From: Nitrososphaerota archaeon
GTDB taxonomy: Archaea > Thermoproteota > EX4484-205 > JAAOZP01
NCBI GenBank assembly: GCA_011605725.1
Contig: JAAOZP010000012.1
Span: forward strand, 216,821 to 280,820
Direction of reading: 5' to 3'
Length of the DNA stretch: 64,000 nt
Numbering within the stretch: position 1 is the stretch's first letter; each line of letters starts with the position of its first letter. This document shows, piece by piece, positions 23,455 through 31,923 of the stretch. Both the position numbers and the translations under genes were made by a program. The notes beneath the pieces were generated by a model. It was not told the DNA's origin. It made no database searches and saw only the letters and a program-made list of their open reading frames with translations.

Positions 23455-24606
23455 TTAGAACGAGACCTCTATCTTTCTACCTGTTTCAGCTGACTTCAAT
23501 ATGGCGTCCATGATCACATTGTTTCTATACCCGTCTTCGAAAGTAGCTCCTAGTGGGGCAATATCCTCATCCTTAACAACCGCCTTGATGAAGTGGTATA
23601 TTTCATTTATGAAGGTATGCTCCCATCCTATTATGTGTCCAGACGGCCAGTATCTTTCTATGTAGGGCTGAGTCTTCTCAGTAACCAGAATAGTGTTCCA
23701 GCCGCCTATCGCCTTACCCTCCCATTCTTTCAGGTACAGTTTCAACTCGTTCAGCCGCTCCAAGTTGAACTCTATAGAACCCTTCTCCCCATTAATCTCG
23801 AAGTTGTTATAGTTCTTCCTACCAGTTGCGAACCTGGATGCTTCAAGAGTGCCTATTGCCCCATTATCAAGCTCTATAACAGCTTCAAACGCATCGTCAA
23901 CCGTTACCCTACCCTTCCTGCTAGGATCCTCAGGCAAAGGCCTCTCCTCGATGAACGTCTTAACCATGCCCATTACTGATTTAAACTCTCCTACGATAAA
24001 CCTTCCAAGGTCTATAATATGGCTCCCAAGATCGCCTAAAGGACCGCTTCCAGCCTCCTCCTTCTTAAGCCTCCAAACCAACGGGAAGTTCGGGTCAACA
24101 ATCCAGTCTTGAAGATACCTAGCCCTGAAATGGTATATTCTGCCAAGCAAGCCTGATTTAACTATATTTCTGGCAAGTTGAACCGCTGGGACAAACCTAT
24201 AGTTGAAAGCAACCATGGTTTTAACCCTAGCCCTCTTCGCAGCATCTCTTAGAATCCTCGCCTCTTCAGCATTTCTAGCGAGAGGCTTCTCACATAACAC
24301 ATGCTTACCCTTCTCGATAGCCTCAACCGTCGGCTCCACATGCATGTTGTTCGGAAGACAGTTATCGACCACCTCTATCTCAGGGTCTCCAACAGCTTTC
24401 CTCCAATCAGTAACGTACCTTCTAAATCCATAGTTTATAGCAGCCTCCTTAACTTTTTCCTCAGTCCTACCATATATCACAACCAAGTCAGGTATGGCTG
24501 GCGGAGGATAGAAGAAGTGAGGCATGCTTTTGAAACCATGAGAATGCGCCTTACCCATAAACGCATAACCCAGTAACGCCACCCCTATTTTGCGAGCAGC
24601 ACTCAT
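23455..24606 (-). CDS. Gfo/Idh/MocA-family dehydrogenase
   Basis: The ~383-residue NAD(P)-dependent oxidoreductase has an N-terminal Rossmann fold (KIGVALLGYAFMGKAHSHGF), the EKP motif in HVLCEKPLARNAEEA, and a C-terminal alpha/beta domain with GPLGDLGSHIIDLGRFIVGE carrying the probable catalytic His. Family members oxidise sugars, inositols or their derivatives. The frame is open to 24747, but a TATA-like element at 24636-24645 lies 30-40 bp upstream of ATG 24606, so I take the latter as the start. No epimerase gene is adjacent, unlike the two other family members here. Confidence 0.9.
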   Translation of the reverse strand: MSAARKIGVALLGYAFMGKAHSHGFKSMPHFFYPPPAIPDLVVIYGRTEEKVKEAAINYGFRRYVTDWRKAVGDPEIEVVDNCLPNNMHVEPTVEAIEKGKHVLCEKPLARNAEEARILRDAAKRARVKTMVAFNYRFVPAVQLARNIVKSGLLGRIYHFRARYLQDWIVDPNFPLVWRLKKEEAGSGPLGDLGSHIIDLGRFIVGEFKSVMGMVKTFIEERPLPEDPSRKGRVTVDDAFEAVIELDNGAIGTLEASRFATGRKNYNNFEINGEKGSIEFNLERLNELKLYLKEWEGKAIGGWNTILVTEKTQPYIERYWPSGHIIGWEHTFINEIYHFIKAVVKDEDIAPLGATFEDGYRNNVIMDAILKSAETGRKIEVSF

Positions 24607-24635
24607 TTTTACATCATTTTTATTGAACAGAGACC

Positions 24636-24645
24636 TATAATTTAA
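24636..24645 (-). promoter_or_regulatory. TATA box supporting the 24606 start
   Basis: On the leftward strand CTTAAATTATA ends about 30 bp before ATG 24606. It lies inside the longer open frame, which argues that the extra 47 codons upstream are not translated. Confidence 0.5.
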
Positions 24646-24732
24646 GTGTTGTGGAAGTTTCTGGAACCCTATAGGAATGGATCCCTCCAGCAACATAGGA
24701 AAGTTAAGAAAAGCATAAAAGAAGTCTAAGGA

Positions 24733-25017
24733 AAATTCGCTCCTCACCCATTTTTTCCCCGGTCTTCGACCATTTGCTTAACCTCGCTTAAGCTCCCCTT
24801 CAATATAAATCTTCAGCGGAACGTTCTTGGCCTCGTGCAGCTCTATCGCAAGCCTCACATAGTCCTTAGCCCCTTCTCCCGTGAGACCTTTTCCTATGAA
24901 AAGACGTATCCCGATCTTCTTGCCATGCGATCTATGATAATATGATAATCCACATATGTGAAGAAATCCTCTATCTGCCCTAAATCTATCCCTAATCAGC
25001 TTGAAATTCGCTCCTCA
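24733..25017. repeat. Exact 14-bp repeat AAATTCGCTCCTCA, two copies
   Basis: Copies at 24733-24746 and 25004-25017 are identical and in the same orientation. On the leftward strand each reads TGAGGAGCGAATTT and can begin a short frame opening MRSEF. The segment between them holds a coding remnant, so this may be the trace of a local duplication. Confidence 0.5.
24778..25012 (-). pseudogene. Coding remnant of unknown family
   Basis: A leftward frame of about 78 codons, open from a TGA near 25013 to TAA 24778-24780, has protein-like composition (LIRDRFRADRGFLHI, KKIGIRLFIGKGLTGEGAK, YVRLAIELHEAKNVPLKIYI) but no ATG, GTG or TTG at its head. It looks like the C-terminal part of a larger decayed gene. 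I do not recognise the family. It begins at the second copy of the 14-bp repeat. Confidence 0.4.
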
Positions 25018-25477
25018 TAAGGATTGGATGAATCTAATCATTGAGATACCACTAGAAACCACATTTCAGCATCATACTTTCCATGGATCCCGGCTACCGT
25101 AGCGACGGCAAGGCATGTCGTGCTCGAGAAACGTTTAATGCGAAGACTAAGGCAGGTTTAATCGAGTATGCACTGAAGGTTTTAACACGCATCCTCCGAT
25201 AACAATATGGAATAAAGGGTGAAGATGTTGAATAAAAACTCCAACGAGACGAAATTAGATAGCATCAAAACTTCTGCGGTAGTGGATATAGCACGCACAC
25301 TATTACTTAGCTAAGACTCTTTCTTCCGGTTTGAAAAGCTTAGGCTTCTTTATGATTTTTATAAACTGTTCTCGAAGCGCGCGCTCTCACTTCTCTATGG
25401 CTTCTAGTATTATAACGTTCCCTGTAAGAATACGGATTATTGAAAATTCTTATAAGCCTCAATATTGTCGGATATAA
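25018..25477. other. Non-coding stretch
   Basis: About 460 bp hold no gene I can support. A 39-codon frame from ATG 25083 (opening MDPGYRSDGKACRARE) has no visible family or promoter. The stretch contains one GC-alternating palindrome at 25376-25385. Near the right end, TTCTTATAAGC (25446-25456) is a TATA element for the gene at 25478/25484. The whole gap from 24607 may be a site of past gene loss. Confidence 0.5.
25376..25385. repeat. GC-alternating palindrome, exact consensus copy
   Basis: AGCGCGCGCT is a perfect 10-bp palindrome in the gap between a decayed region and the DUF3467-like gene, about 60 bp upstream of that gene's TATA element. Confidence 0.6.
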
Positions 25478-25816
25478 GTGACGATGACCGAGATAAGAAT
25501 ACCGGTTAAGATTAAGTATGCTGAAGACTTCAGGAGAATATATGCGACAGGGGCTCTGGGCGGTTTTAATGGCTTCGACTTCAGGGTATCTTTCTTCAAC
25601 GATATTGTGAACCATCCTGAGGAGCCGACTCAACCCCCTACTGTTACGAGGGAGATTAAGGTTGAGGTAATCCTTACGCCAGTTGCGTTAAAACAGCTTA
25701 CTAAATGGTTGAATCAACACTTGAATGAGCTGGAGAAAATTATTGGAGAGATTAAGGATCAGTATCCACCTCAACCAAGCCAGCGTAGAGAGCCTCACTC
25801 AGGCTATTACGTTTAA
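25478..25816 (+). CDS. DUF3467-like small protein
   Basis: The ~112-residue protein starts at GTG 25478 or ATG 25484. The sequence follows the DUF3467 pattern. The N-terminal strand region RRIYATGALGGFNGFDFRVSFFNDIVN is followed by VKVEVILTPVALKQLTKWLNQHLNELEKIIGEI (written here without its first residues), the strand-helix end typical of that family, then a basic Gln/Pro tail. Function is unknown; relatives are small cytosolic proteins. A TATA element lies about 30 bp upstream. The FAD-dependent gene follows 13 bp after its stop codon. Confidence 0.7.
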   Translation: MTMTEIRIPVKIKYAEDFRRIYATGALGGFNGFDFRVSFFNDIVNHPEEPTQPPTVTREIKVEVILTPVALKQLTKWLNQHLNELEKIIGEIKDQYPPQPSQRREPHSGYYV

Positions 25817-25829
25817 AGATAACGATGGA

Positions 25830-27176
25830 ATGGTAAAGATGAACGTTAATACAGCTAAACATGAAGGTGTCAGGCTTGGTATTCTAGGTGGCGGGCTCTC
25901 CGGAATGGCTTATGCCTACTTTTCCTCCCGAATTGGTTTCAACACTACTGTGCTGGAAAAAAACGTTGCTCCCGGTGGTTTGATGAGGAGCATTTTTGAG
26001 GAGGGGTTTACTTTCGACACTGGCGGTTCACACGTAATTTTCTCAAAAGACACTGATGTTCTAAGCTTTATGCTTAGCCTTTTAGGAAATAACAGGGTTG
26101 AGAACAAGAGGAATACTGCAATACTCTACAAAGGCAGGCTTGTAAAATATCCTTTTGAAAACGGCTTATCTGACTTACCGTTTCTGGAAAACCTTTCGTG
26201 TCTCCTGCATTTTCTCTATGCCAGGATGTGGAGAAAACGCAACGCTGGAAACCTTAGAGAATTTTTCTACAGTTCTCTGGGAAGAGCTATTTCCGAGAAA
26301 TACCTGATCCCATATAATGAGAAAATCTGGAAGATGAGCATAGATGACATGTCTCTCGGCTTCATAGGCAGAATCCCTAACCCTAGCGTAATGGATGTTG
26401 TCAAGGCTTCTCTTGGGATAGGTTCTGAGGGATACGTTCACCAGCTTTTCTTCCACTACCCTAGAAAGGGAGGGATCCAAGCACTCATAGAATCCTTGAG
26501 AGACAGGGTGCAAGGCGATGTTTTAACAGGCTTCGAGGTGAAGCGTGTCGAAAAAGAATCAGGTGAATGGGTTGTTTCAAACGGTAGTGTAGAGAAGGTT
26601 TTCGACCGAATCGTCTGTACAATTCCTTTACATGATGCTGCCAGAATATTCGATGTTCCCCAGGATGTGAAGAGGGATGTTGAGAGATTAAGGTTCAACT
26701 CTCTTGTGACGGTTGCAATAGGGCTGGAGGAGCTTAACGTTAAGGGTTTAAGCTGGATGTATATTCCTGACAGGGATATTCACCCGCATAGGGTTAGTTT
26801 TCCCTCCAACTTTAGCCCGGAAAACGCTCCTGAAGGCAGGTCGTCCATCCTTGCAGAGATAACTGTCAAGCCTGATGATCCTCTCCTTAAGACTAGTAGC
26901 GATGAGGTTGCGAGCATAGTGGTTGACGAGCTCGATAGGCTTAAGATTCTTTCTAAGGACAAGGTTATCTTTAAGAATGTTTTTCAACACAAGTATGCGT
27001 ATCCTATTCTAGATTCGAATTATCAAGAATGCGTTGAAAGAATAAGAGTCTTCTTTAACAGGATGGGTGTAGAGCTTGTTGGAAGATTTGCAGAGTTCAA
27101 GTATATTAACATGGACGACGCTATAAGAAACGTGGCAAACCATCTGGGCATACAGAGGATAAGCGAATATTCATAG
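25830..27176 (+). CDS. FAD-dependent amine-oxidase/UDP-galactopyranose-mutase-like protein
   Basis: The ~448-residue flavoprotein has an N-terminal dinucleotide-binding fold (LGILGGGLSGMAYAYFSSR) with VLEKNVAPGGLMRS for the ribose. It then shows the sequence layout shared by UDP-galactopyranose mutases and protoporphyrinogen-oxidase-like proteins (GFTFDTGGSHVIFSKD, LIPYNEKIWKMSIDDMSL, YPRKGGIQALIESL, VCTIPLHDAARIF). It is probably involved in cell-surface sugar or isoprenoid chemistry, but the reaction is unknown. I take ATG 25830, just after the upstream stop codon. A longer frame from 25725 overlaps the preceding gene and adds no family sequence. Confidence 0.85.
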   Translation: MVKMNVNTAKHEGVRLGILGGGLSGMAYAYFSSRIGFNTTVLEKNVAPGGLMRSIFEEGFTFDTGGSHVIFSKDTDVLSFMLSLLGNNRVENKRNTAILYKGRLVKYPFENGLSDLPFLENLSCLLHFLYARMWRKRNAGNLREFFYSSLGRAISEKYLIPYNEKIWKMSIDDMSLGFIGRIPNPSVMDVVKASLGIGSEGYVHQLFFHYPRKGGIQALIESLRDRVQGDVLTGFEVKRVEKESGEWVVSNGSVEKVFDRIVCTIPLHDAARIFDVPQDVKRDVERLRFNSLVTVAIGLEELNVKGLSWMYIPDRDIHPHRVSFPSNFSPENAPEGRSSILAEITVKPDDPLLKTSSDEVASIVVDELDRLKILSKDKVIFKNVFQHKYAYPILDSNYQECVERIRVFFNRMGVELVGRFAEFKYINMDDAIRNVANHLGIQRISEYS

Positions 27177-27185
27177 CACGCACTG

Positions 27186-29375
27186 TTAACGTTTTTTCAG
27201 AATAATGCTTGCAACCTTATCTTTGAAAGGCGGTATTTCAACCACTAGCTTTCCATGAACCAGCCTAGCATTTAGATCAGCATCCTGACCGTCAACAGTG
27301 TAGAGTTTACATTCCACTTCACCAGTAAAGCTATAGAAATCAGCGTCAACCTCTATTAGAAAACAACTATTTTTCTCAGATCTGTAATCAATAATGTTTA
27401 TCAACAAGCTTCTTCCATCACAACCTTTAAACGCTTTCACAACCACCTTCTCAGAGTAACACTTTAACCCCAAGTCATCCATGAACCTTGAATCATACTG
27501 TAGCCATTTAATCCTCTTCCTGAGAGCTATCAGTCTCCTCACATACTCAGTTAACGGCTCACCCCTGTTAATCCTTGACCCCAGTGGAAGCGGTGTCACG
27601 TCGAACCTGAATCCGAGCAGGTATACCCTGTTTATAAGGTCTTCCAAGCCAACTTCACCACCCATGTCAGGGTAGTAGCACTTGCCTATCCATTCGACAG
27701 GCGGGTTAGCGAAGCCGTCAATTATAATATACTCTGGGAAACTGTATGCAAAAACTTCTGGGGCAGGATACATGGTTTGGCTTGAGAAACTAGTATAGAG
27801 ATGGAGACTACAGTACTGCCCCACTGAATCCCCGTTTCCCTCGATACATATGGAGAAGTCTTGGTTATGCTTCCTACCTTCTTCAGAGAGCCTCCGTATT
27901 GTCTTAACTCTTCCCTGAGCTGAACAACCATGATGCTTATGACCATGTGCAAAGTTGAAACAGTAGGAAACAGGTGGGGAAAAAGTTTGATCTATATAGG
28001 CGAAGTCTGCACCATACTCCTTCAAGTATTTTTCCACAACCCAGTGAACCAAGTAATTCTGCCATCCCTCAGAGTACGTGCACATTATTCTGAAACCATC
28101 GTTTTCGAATTCTCTTCCAGGATACTGCACGGTCACTGACCCGTCGAAATTGGTTTGAGCATAATTCCTGAACTCGCCCATCCAGTCCGGGATCTTCTCA
28201 GATTCAGGAATCCTGATGCGTCTCGCGGAAAGGTATTCTTTTACAAACGGCGAGAATGCTTGAATGTTGAAGTAGAAACCTACTGTACCACCTTTACTTT
28301 TAACCGAAGATATTGCTTTCTTAAGCTCTTCAACAGTCCCCAGTCTTGGATCAGGATAGTAGAACCTGTAGCAACACCCGTCTCCAACCATCTGACCCCA
28401 TAGCTGAACATGGTTTAACCCGAGATATTGAGCATCCCTGAAAAAATCTTCAATATCTTTAAATTTGAACTTTATCTCTCCCCCAGCCTTAAAATGCACA
28501 CCATACCATCCGTCGCTCCATTTCAGCTTTTCAGGAATATTGGGCTTTACCATCCAGGACTCAGCCCATTCCCTATATTTGTCAGCAGCCCAGTGCCAAT
28601 CTCCTTCATGCACCCCGATTACAAACGGGCTTGACCTCCAAGAGCTTCCAGCAGGAACATATGCATACTTCCTCATGCCAAGGTTCATCACTCCTCTTGA
28701 GCAGTCAGGAATCGATTCTAAGGCAGTAAGTATCAGCTCCTTATCATAACTGGCAATATAGAGGCCTGCTTTCTCATCATAAATATCCATCCACATCATT
28801 GAAGCAAAGCCGCCGTAAAGCAATGTTCTATGATAGGTCCCACATTTCTCGACAGGGTTCTTGATTTTCTCCCCGAAGCGATTTGGCCTAACCAGTATAT
28901 CGTCTTCACTAGAATCGCCTATGCATACTCCTTTTAACTGTGGAAAGCCTACTCCGACAACATCGTCTGAACAACCTGGATTAAGAGTGTTGTCCACCTC
29001 AACATCACAGCTTATAAGCTGACTTTCACCCTCAAGCATAAAACTGCATTTAACATCTACTGACTCTATCCTATGGAGGATCTCTACTGAAGAACGTGAA
29101 CCATCCTTGCTTAAACGGATTCCCCTCAGGGTCTCAGGTCCAGATGAAACAACTCTAAACGGCTCATCGTCATTCGCATAGACTGATGATTTCTTTCCCT
29201 TCTGAAGAAGCCAAATGTAAACCAGCTGGTCGGCGGAATGTTTTAGATATGTGGTTGAAACCGTCTTGTTAAGGATCTGTCTTATCCCTCCGCTTTCAGT
29301 GCTGAACACCACCTCAACCTTACTGTTGCTTAGAATTAAATCATGATCCTCCTTTTCATCATACGATGAAACCAT
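27186..29375 (-). CDS. DUF6259-type glycoside-hydrolase-like protein
   Basis: The 729-residue protein matches large glycosidase-like proteins with a DUF6259 core. An N-terminal beta-sandwich (about 1-270) is followed by a TIM barrel (about 290-610; LKWSDGWYGVHFKAGGEI, HVQLWGQMVGDGCCYRFYYPDPRL, GGTVGFYFNIQAF, EYGADFAYIDQTF, ICIEGNGDSVG) and a C-terminal beta domain. The acids in YIDQ and CIEGNGD are plausible catalytic residues. No signal peptide is visible, so it should act inside the cell on imported oligosaccharides. A TATA-like ACATTTATG lies about 25-35 bp upstream. It is divergent from the amidohydrolase pair. Confidence 0.8.
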   Translation of the reverse strand: MVSSYDEKEDHDLILSNSKVEVVFSTESGGIRQILNKTVSTTYLKHSADQLVYIWLLQKGKKSSVYANDDEPFRVVSSGPETLRGIRLSKDGSRSSVEILHRIESVDVKCSFMLEGESQLISCDVEVDNTLNPGCSDDVVGVGFPQLKGVCIGDSSEDDILVRPNRFGEKIKNPVEKCGTYHRTLLYGGFASMMWMDIYDEKAGLYIASYDKELILTALESIPDCSRGVMNLGMRKYAYVPAGSSWRSSPFVIGVHEGDWHWAADKYREWAESWMVKPNIPEKLKWSDGWYGVHFKAGGEIKFKFKDIEDFFRDAQYLGLNHVQLWGQMVGDGCCYRFYYPDPRLGTVEELKKAISSVKSKGGTVGFYFNIQAFSPFVKEYLSARRIRIPESEKIPDWMGEFRNYAQTNFDGSVTVQYPGREFENDGFRIMCTYSEGWQNYLVHWVVEKYLKEYGADFAYIDQTFSPPVSYCFNFAHGHKHHGCSAQGRVKTIRRLSEEGRKHNQDFSICIEGNGDSVGQYCSLHLYTSFSSQTMYPAPEVFAYSFPEYIIIDGFANPPVEWIGKCYYPDMGGEVGLEDLINRVYLLGFRFDVTPLPLGSRINRGEPLTEYVRRLIALRKRIKWLQYDSRFMDDLGLKCYSEKVVVKAFKGCDGRSLLINIIDYRSEKNSCFLIEVDADFYSFTGEVECKLYTVDGQDADLNARLVHGKLVVEIPPFKDKVASIILKKR

Positions 29376-29472
29376 GCTTCTTTAAAAAGCCGTCAAGCAT
29401 AAATGTTTTTCCCGGCTGCCGAAAACACGCTAAATTTTTAAGCCCATTGAGAAGAAAACAATAGGTTGAATA

Positions 29473-30240
29473 TTGAAGATAGATTGTCATTCCCACATTA
29501 ACGGCAGGTTCTTTAAATGGGGAGTGGAGTTGAAAAATCTTGTAGAGGCTGCTGATAAACTCCGTATCGATAAACTGTGCTGCTCAATACCCTTCGTTGA
29601 AGGCATGCCTACACCTAGCGAGTTTAAAACCTGTAATGACGAGATGGTTAGAGCGATGAAGGAATACCCTGGCAAGATTCTCGGTTACTGTTTCGTTAAC
29701 CCCGGTTATCAACAGGAATCTCTTGAAGAGGTTGAGAAGAGGGTTCTGGAAGAAGGGATGATCGGCGTAAAACTGTACAACCAGTATAAATGTTCCGATC
29801 CAATTGTTTTCCCAATTGTTAAGAAGACTGTAGAGCTTAAGGTTCCAATCCTGCAGCATGCAGGACATCTTACAGATCCTGCTGAAGCCTCCAGGCAGCC
29901 AAATATTTCTGATGCTCGCGACATCTCCTACTTGGCCTCTCTGTTTCCGGAAGCAGTGATAATAGAGGCTCATCTTGGTGGAGGAGGAGACTGGGAGTGG
30001 GCTTTGAAGATTTTGAGAAACACTCGTAACGTTTACGTTGATACGAGCGGCAGCGTAATAGATTGCGGGATGATAGAGAAAGCAGTTAAACTCTTAGGTG
30101 CGGAAAGACTGCTGTTCGGCACTGATTTAAGCATGGAAGAAGGAGTTGGTAAAATATTGGACGCTGAAATAAGTGAGCACGATAGGAGCCTCATATTTGG
30201 GGAAAACATGCGGCAGATCCTAGAGGCGAGGTTCAGATGA
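29473..30240 (+). CDS. Metal-dependent amidohydrolase (ACMSD/amidohydrolase-2 type)
   Basis: The 255-residue TIM-barrel hydrolase or decarboxylase retains the metal site: H-S-H in KIDCHSHING, His of ILQHAGHL, His of IIEAHLGGGGDWEWA, and Asp of RLLFGTDLSMEEG. These are the standard ligands of the amidohydrolase-2 family, which includes decarboxylases and lactonases of aromatic and sugar acids. It starts with TTG, about 35 bp after AAATTTTTAAGC. Its stop overlaps the start of a second, degenerate homologue by four bases, so the two products may form a heteromer. Confidence 0.88.
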   Translation: MKIDCHSHINGRFFKWGVELKNLVEAADKLRIDKLCCSIPFVEGMPTPSEFKTCNDEMVRAMKEYPGKILGYCFVNPGYQQESLEEVEKRVLEEGMIGVKLYNQYKCSDPIVFPIVKKTVELKVPILQHAGHLTDPAEASRQPNISDARDISYLASLFPEAVIIEAHLGGGGDWEWALKILRNTRNVYVDTSGSVIDCGMIEKAVKLLGAERLLFGTDLSMEEGVGKILDAEISEHDRSLIFGENMRQILEARFR

Positions 30241-31040
30241 TTATAGACTTCAACACGTATCTTGGGCAGTGGCCATTCAGAAGGCTTTGCGCTAGAACAG
30301 CGTTAGAAGCCTTAAAGTGGATGGATAAGAATAGGATAAGCATTGCAGTAGTCTCATCCCTCAACTCTGTGCTCTACATGGATCCGCACGATGGGAATTA
30401 TGAACTCTTAGAGGAGGTTGAACAATACGGTGAAAGATTTGTTCCGCTTGCTGTTGTTAACCCCAAATACCCGGGTTGGGAGAACGAGTTAGAGGAATGC
30501 ATTAGCCTCGGTTTCAGAGGGTTGAGGCTATACCCGCAGTACCATAACTATTTGTTAACGGATGAAGATTGTTTAAGACTTGTTAAAAAAGCCTCTGAGA
30601 AGAATCTTGTCGTCTCGATACCGGTTAGGCTTAGAGACGGTAGGGGGCGTCATTGGATGGATTTGGCGAGAGATATTAGTCTAGACGAGTTAAAACAGCT
30701 TGCGGAGAAATCTCCGGAAACGAAGATAGTGGTTCTAGAGGCAAGGGGGGTTGTCGACACCCCATTAATCAATTATTCCAACGTGTATTTCGAAATATCT
30801 AGGATGAATGCTGCTTTCGGCGAGATTGACAGGTTGATTGAACAGGCCGGTGATTCTAGGGTGGTTTTCGGATCCGGATTTCCATTGAAATACTTGCAGA
30901 GTGCCATCTTAAAAACTAAACTTATTAAGAAGCCGAGGGAAACCATTGAGAAAATACTATGGAGGAATGCGTGCAGCCTCCTGGGCTTAGATCAAAAAGA
31001 ACTCCGGTTAGGATCTATTGAAAACATGTTCCTTCCGTAG
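30237..31040 (+). CDS. Degenerate amidohydrolase-2 paralogue
   Basis: The 267-residue homologue of the preceding protein keeps the fold-level motifs (IDFNTYLGQWPFRRL, LAVVNPKYPGWENELEEC, GFRGLRLYPQYHNY, KIVVLEARGV, RVVFGSGFPLKY). The usual metal ligands are replaced: HxH reads N-T-Y, the EAH position reads EAR, and FGTD reads FGSG. It is therefore probably not a metal hydrolase by itself and may be a structural or regulatory partner. ATG 30237 overlaps the upstream stop codon. Its 3' end overlaps a decayed glycosidase gene on the other strand by 49 bp. Confidence 0.82.
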   Translation: MIIDFNTYLGQWPFRRLCARTALEALKWMDKNRISIAVVSSLNSVLYMDPHDGNYELLEEVEQYGERFVPLAVVNPKYPGWENELEECISLGFRGLRLYPQYHNYLLTDEDCLRLVKKASEKNLVVSIPVRLRDGRGRHWMDLARDISLDELKQLAEKSPETKIVVLEARGVVDTPLINYSNVYFEISRMNAAFGEIDRLIEQAGDSRVVFGSGFPLKYLQSAILKTKLIKKPRETIEKILWRNACSLLGLDQKELRLGSIENMFLP

Positions 31041-31824
31041 TATGTTAGAAGAGTGCCTATAGCCTCACCAGCCCCCACGTTCGAAGAGACTACAGGCGTA
31101 GCCATAATCCCAATATCGCTGCGAGCAATGTTTCCTGTTGCAGCACTCATGCATTCCCAGACGCTTGGATGTTTCAGGAGAAATCTTACGGTCGAGTTTT
31201 TCACAGCCTTTAAAAGATCAGGATAGTAGTTGAACGCTGCAGCCATTGCTAGAGAGCATGATTTTGCCCATACTGGGCCTCTCCAATAAACATCTTCCTC
31301 AAAACCAGGTTGGCTGGGAGCGAGAGTATAAACCCCGTAGTCCCCGATCAGTCTGAGAAAATTCTTTCTAGCTTGCCGAGCCTTCTCGGGATCAACTAGT
31401 CCGTATGCAAATGGGAAAAGCCCATCCACACCTATCCTAGTGTCTAGAGAACCATCCTGGTGGAGTACACCGTACCAGTGTAAGTCTTCATCCCAAAGGA
31501 TTCGATTCATGGCCCGCCTAGTTTCCTCAGCGCGCGCGACGGTTGATACTTCATCGTCCTGAAATGGAAAACGTTTCTAGACAGCCTCCTGCCTGACAAG
31601 TCTGGGAAACTGTATTCTCCGAATTTTAAAGCAGCGACTGGAGCTTCTTCATAAGTTGTTTCCTCCCTGTTGTCAAGGAACCAGTCGGTAGAACCGAAGT
31701 CAGAAGGATATGCAAACGAAATAGAGAAGTCATCCTCCTTCACAAGGATAGCAGTACACCGGGGCAGCTTCTCATTAAAACTATCTTTCACTAGATTCCA
31801 AACATCCTGCCTTCTCGATAACAT
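30992..31824 (-). pseudogene. Broken GH63/GH37-like glycosidase gene
   Basis: Two leftward fragments remain. The first (31507-31824, 105 residues) resembles an N-terminal part (SFAYPSDFGSTDWFLDN, EEAPVAALKFGEYSFPDL). The second (30992-31510) resembles the C-terminal (alpha/alpha)6 barrel of trehalase/GH63-type enzymes (LDTRIGVDGLFPFAYGL, FEEDVYWRGPVWAKSC, HPSVWECMSAATG). Frames change near 31500-31540, where a GC-alternating palindrome lies. About 270 residues remain of a family that is usually several hundred longer, so a large internal deletion is likely. Whether any product is made is doubtful. Confidence 0.7.
31529..31538. repeat. GC-alternating palindrome at the break in the glycosidase gene
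   Basis: AGCGCGCGCG matches nine of ten consensus positions. It lies at the point where the N-terminal and C-terminal fragments of the decayed glycosidase change frame. Confidence 0.6.
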
Positions 31825-31882
31825 TACCTGAATAATAAAGCCAGCTTAGTATTAAGGCTTATTTTAAGAATTATTAACAAAT

Positions 31883-31894
31883 CTTTAAATAATG
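31883..31894 (+). promoter_or_regulatory. TATA box of the DUF362 gene
   Basis: CTTTAAATAATG lies about 35 bp upstream of the TTG start at 31924. A GAGGG Shine-Dalgarno-like sequence at 31912-31916 supports that start codon. Confidence 0.5.
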
Positions 31895-31923
31895 CTTACA
31901 AAGACTTTTTAAGAGGGCGAACA

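Noticed and set aside
23455..24747. Longer 430-residue start for the Gfo/Idh/MocA gene
   Set aside because: The extra 47 residues carry no family sequence and contain the TATA box for the start at 24606.
25083..25202. Rightward 39-codon frame from an ATG in the large gap
   Set aside because: No TATA box, no ribosome site and no recognisable sequence; random frames of this length are expected.
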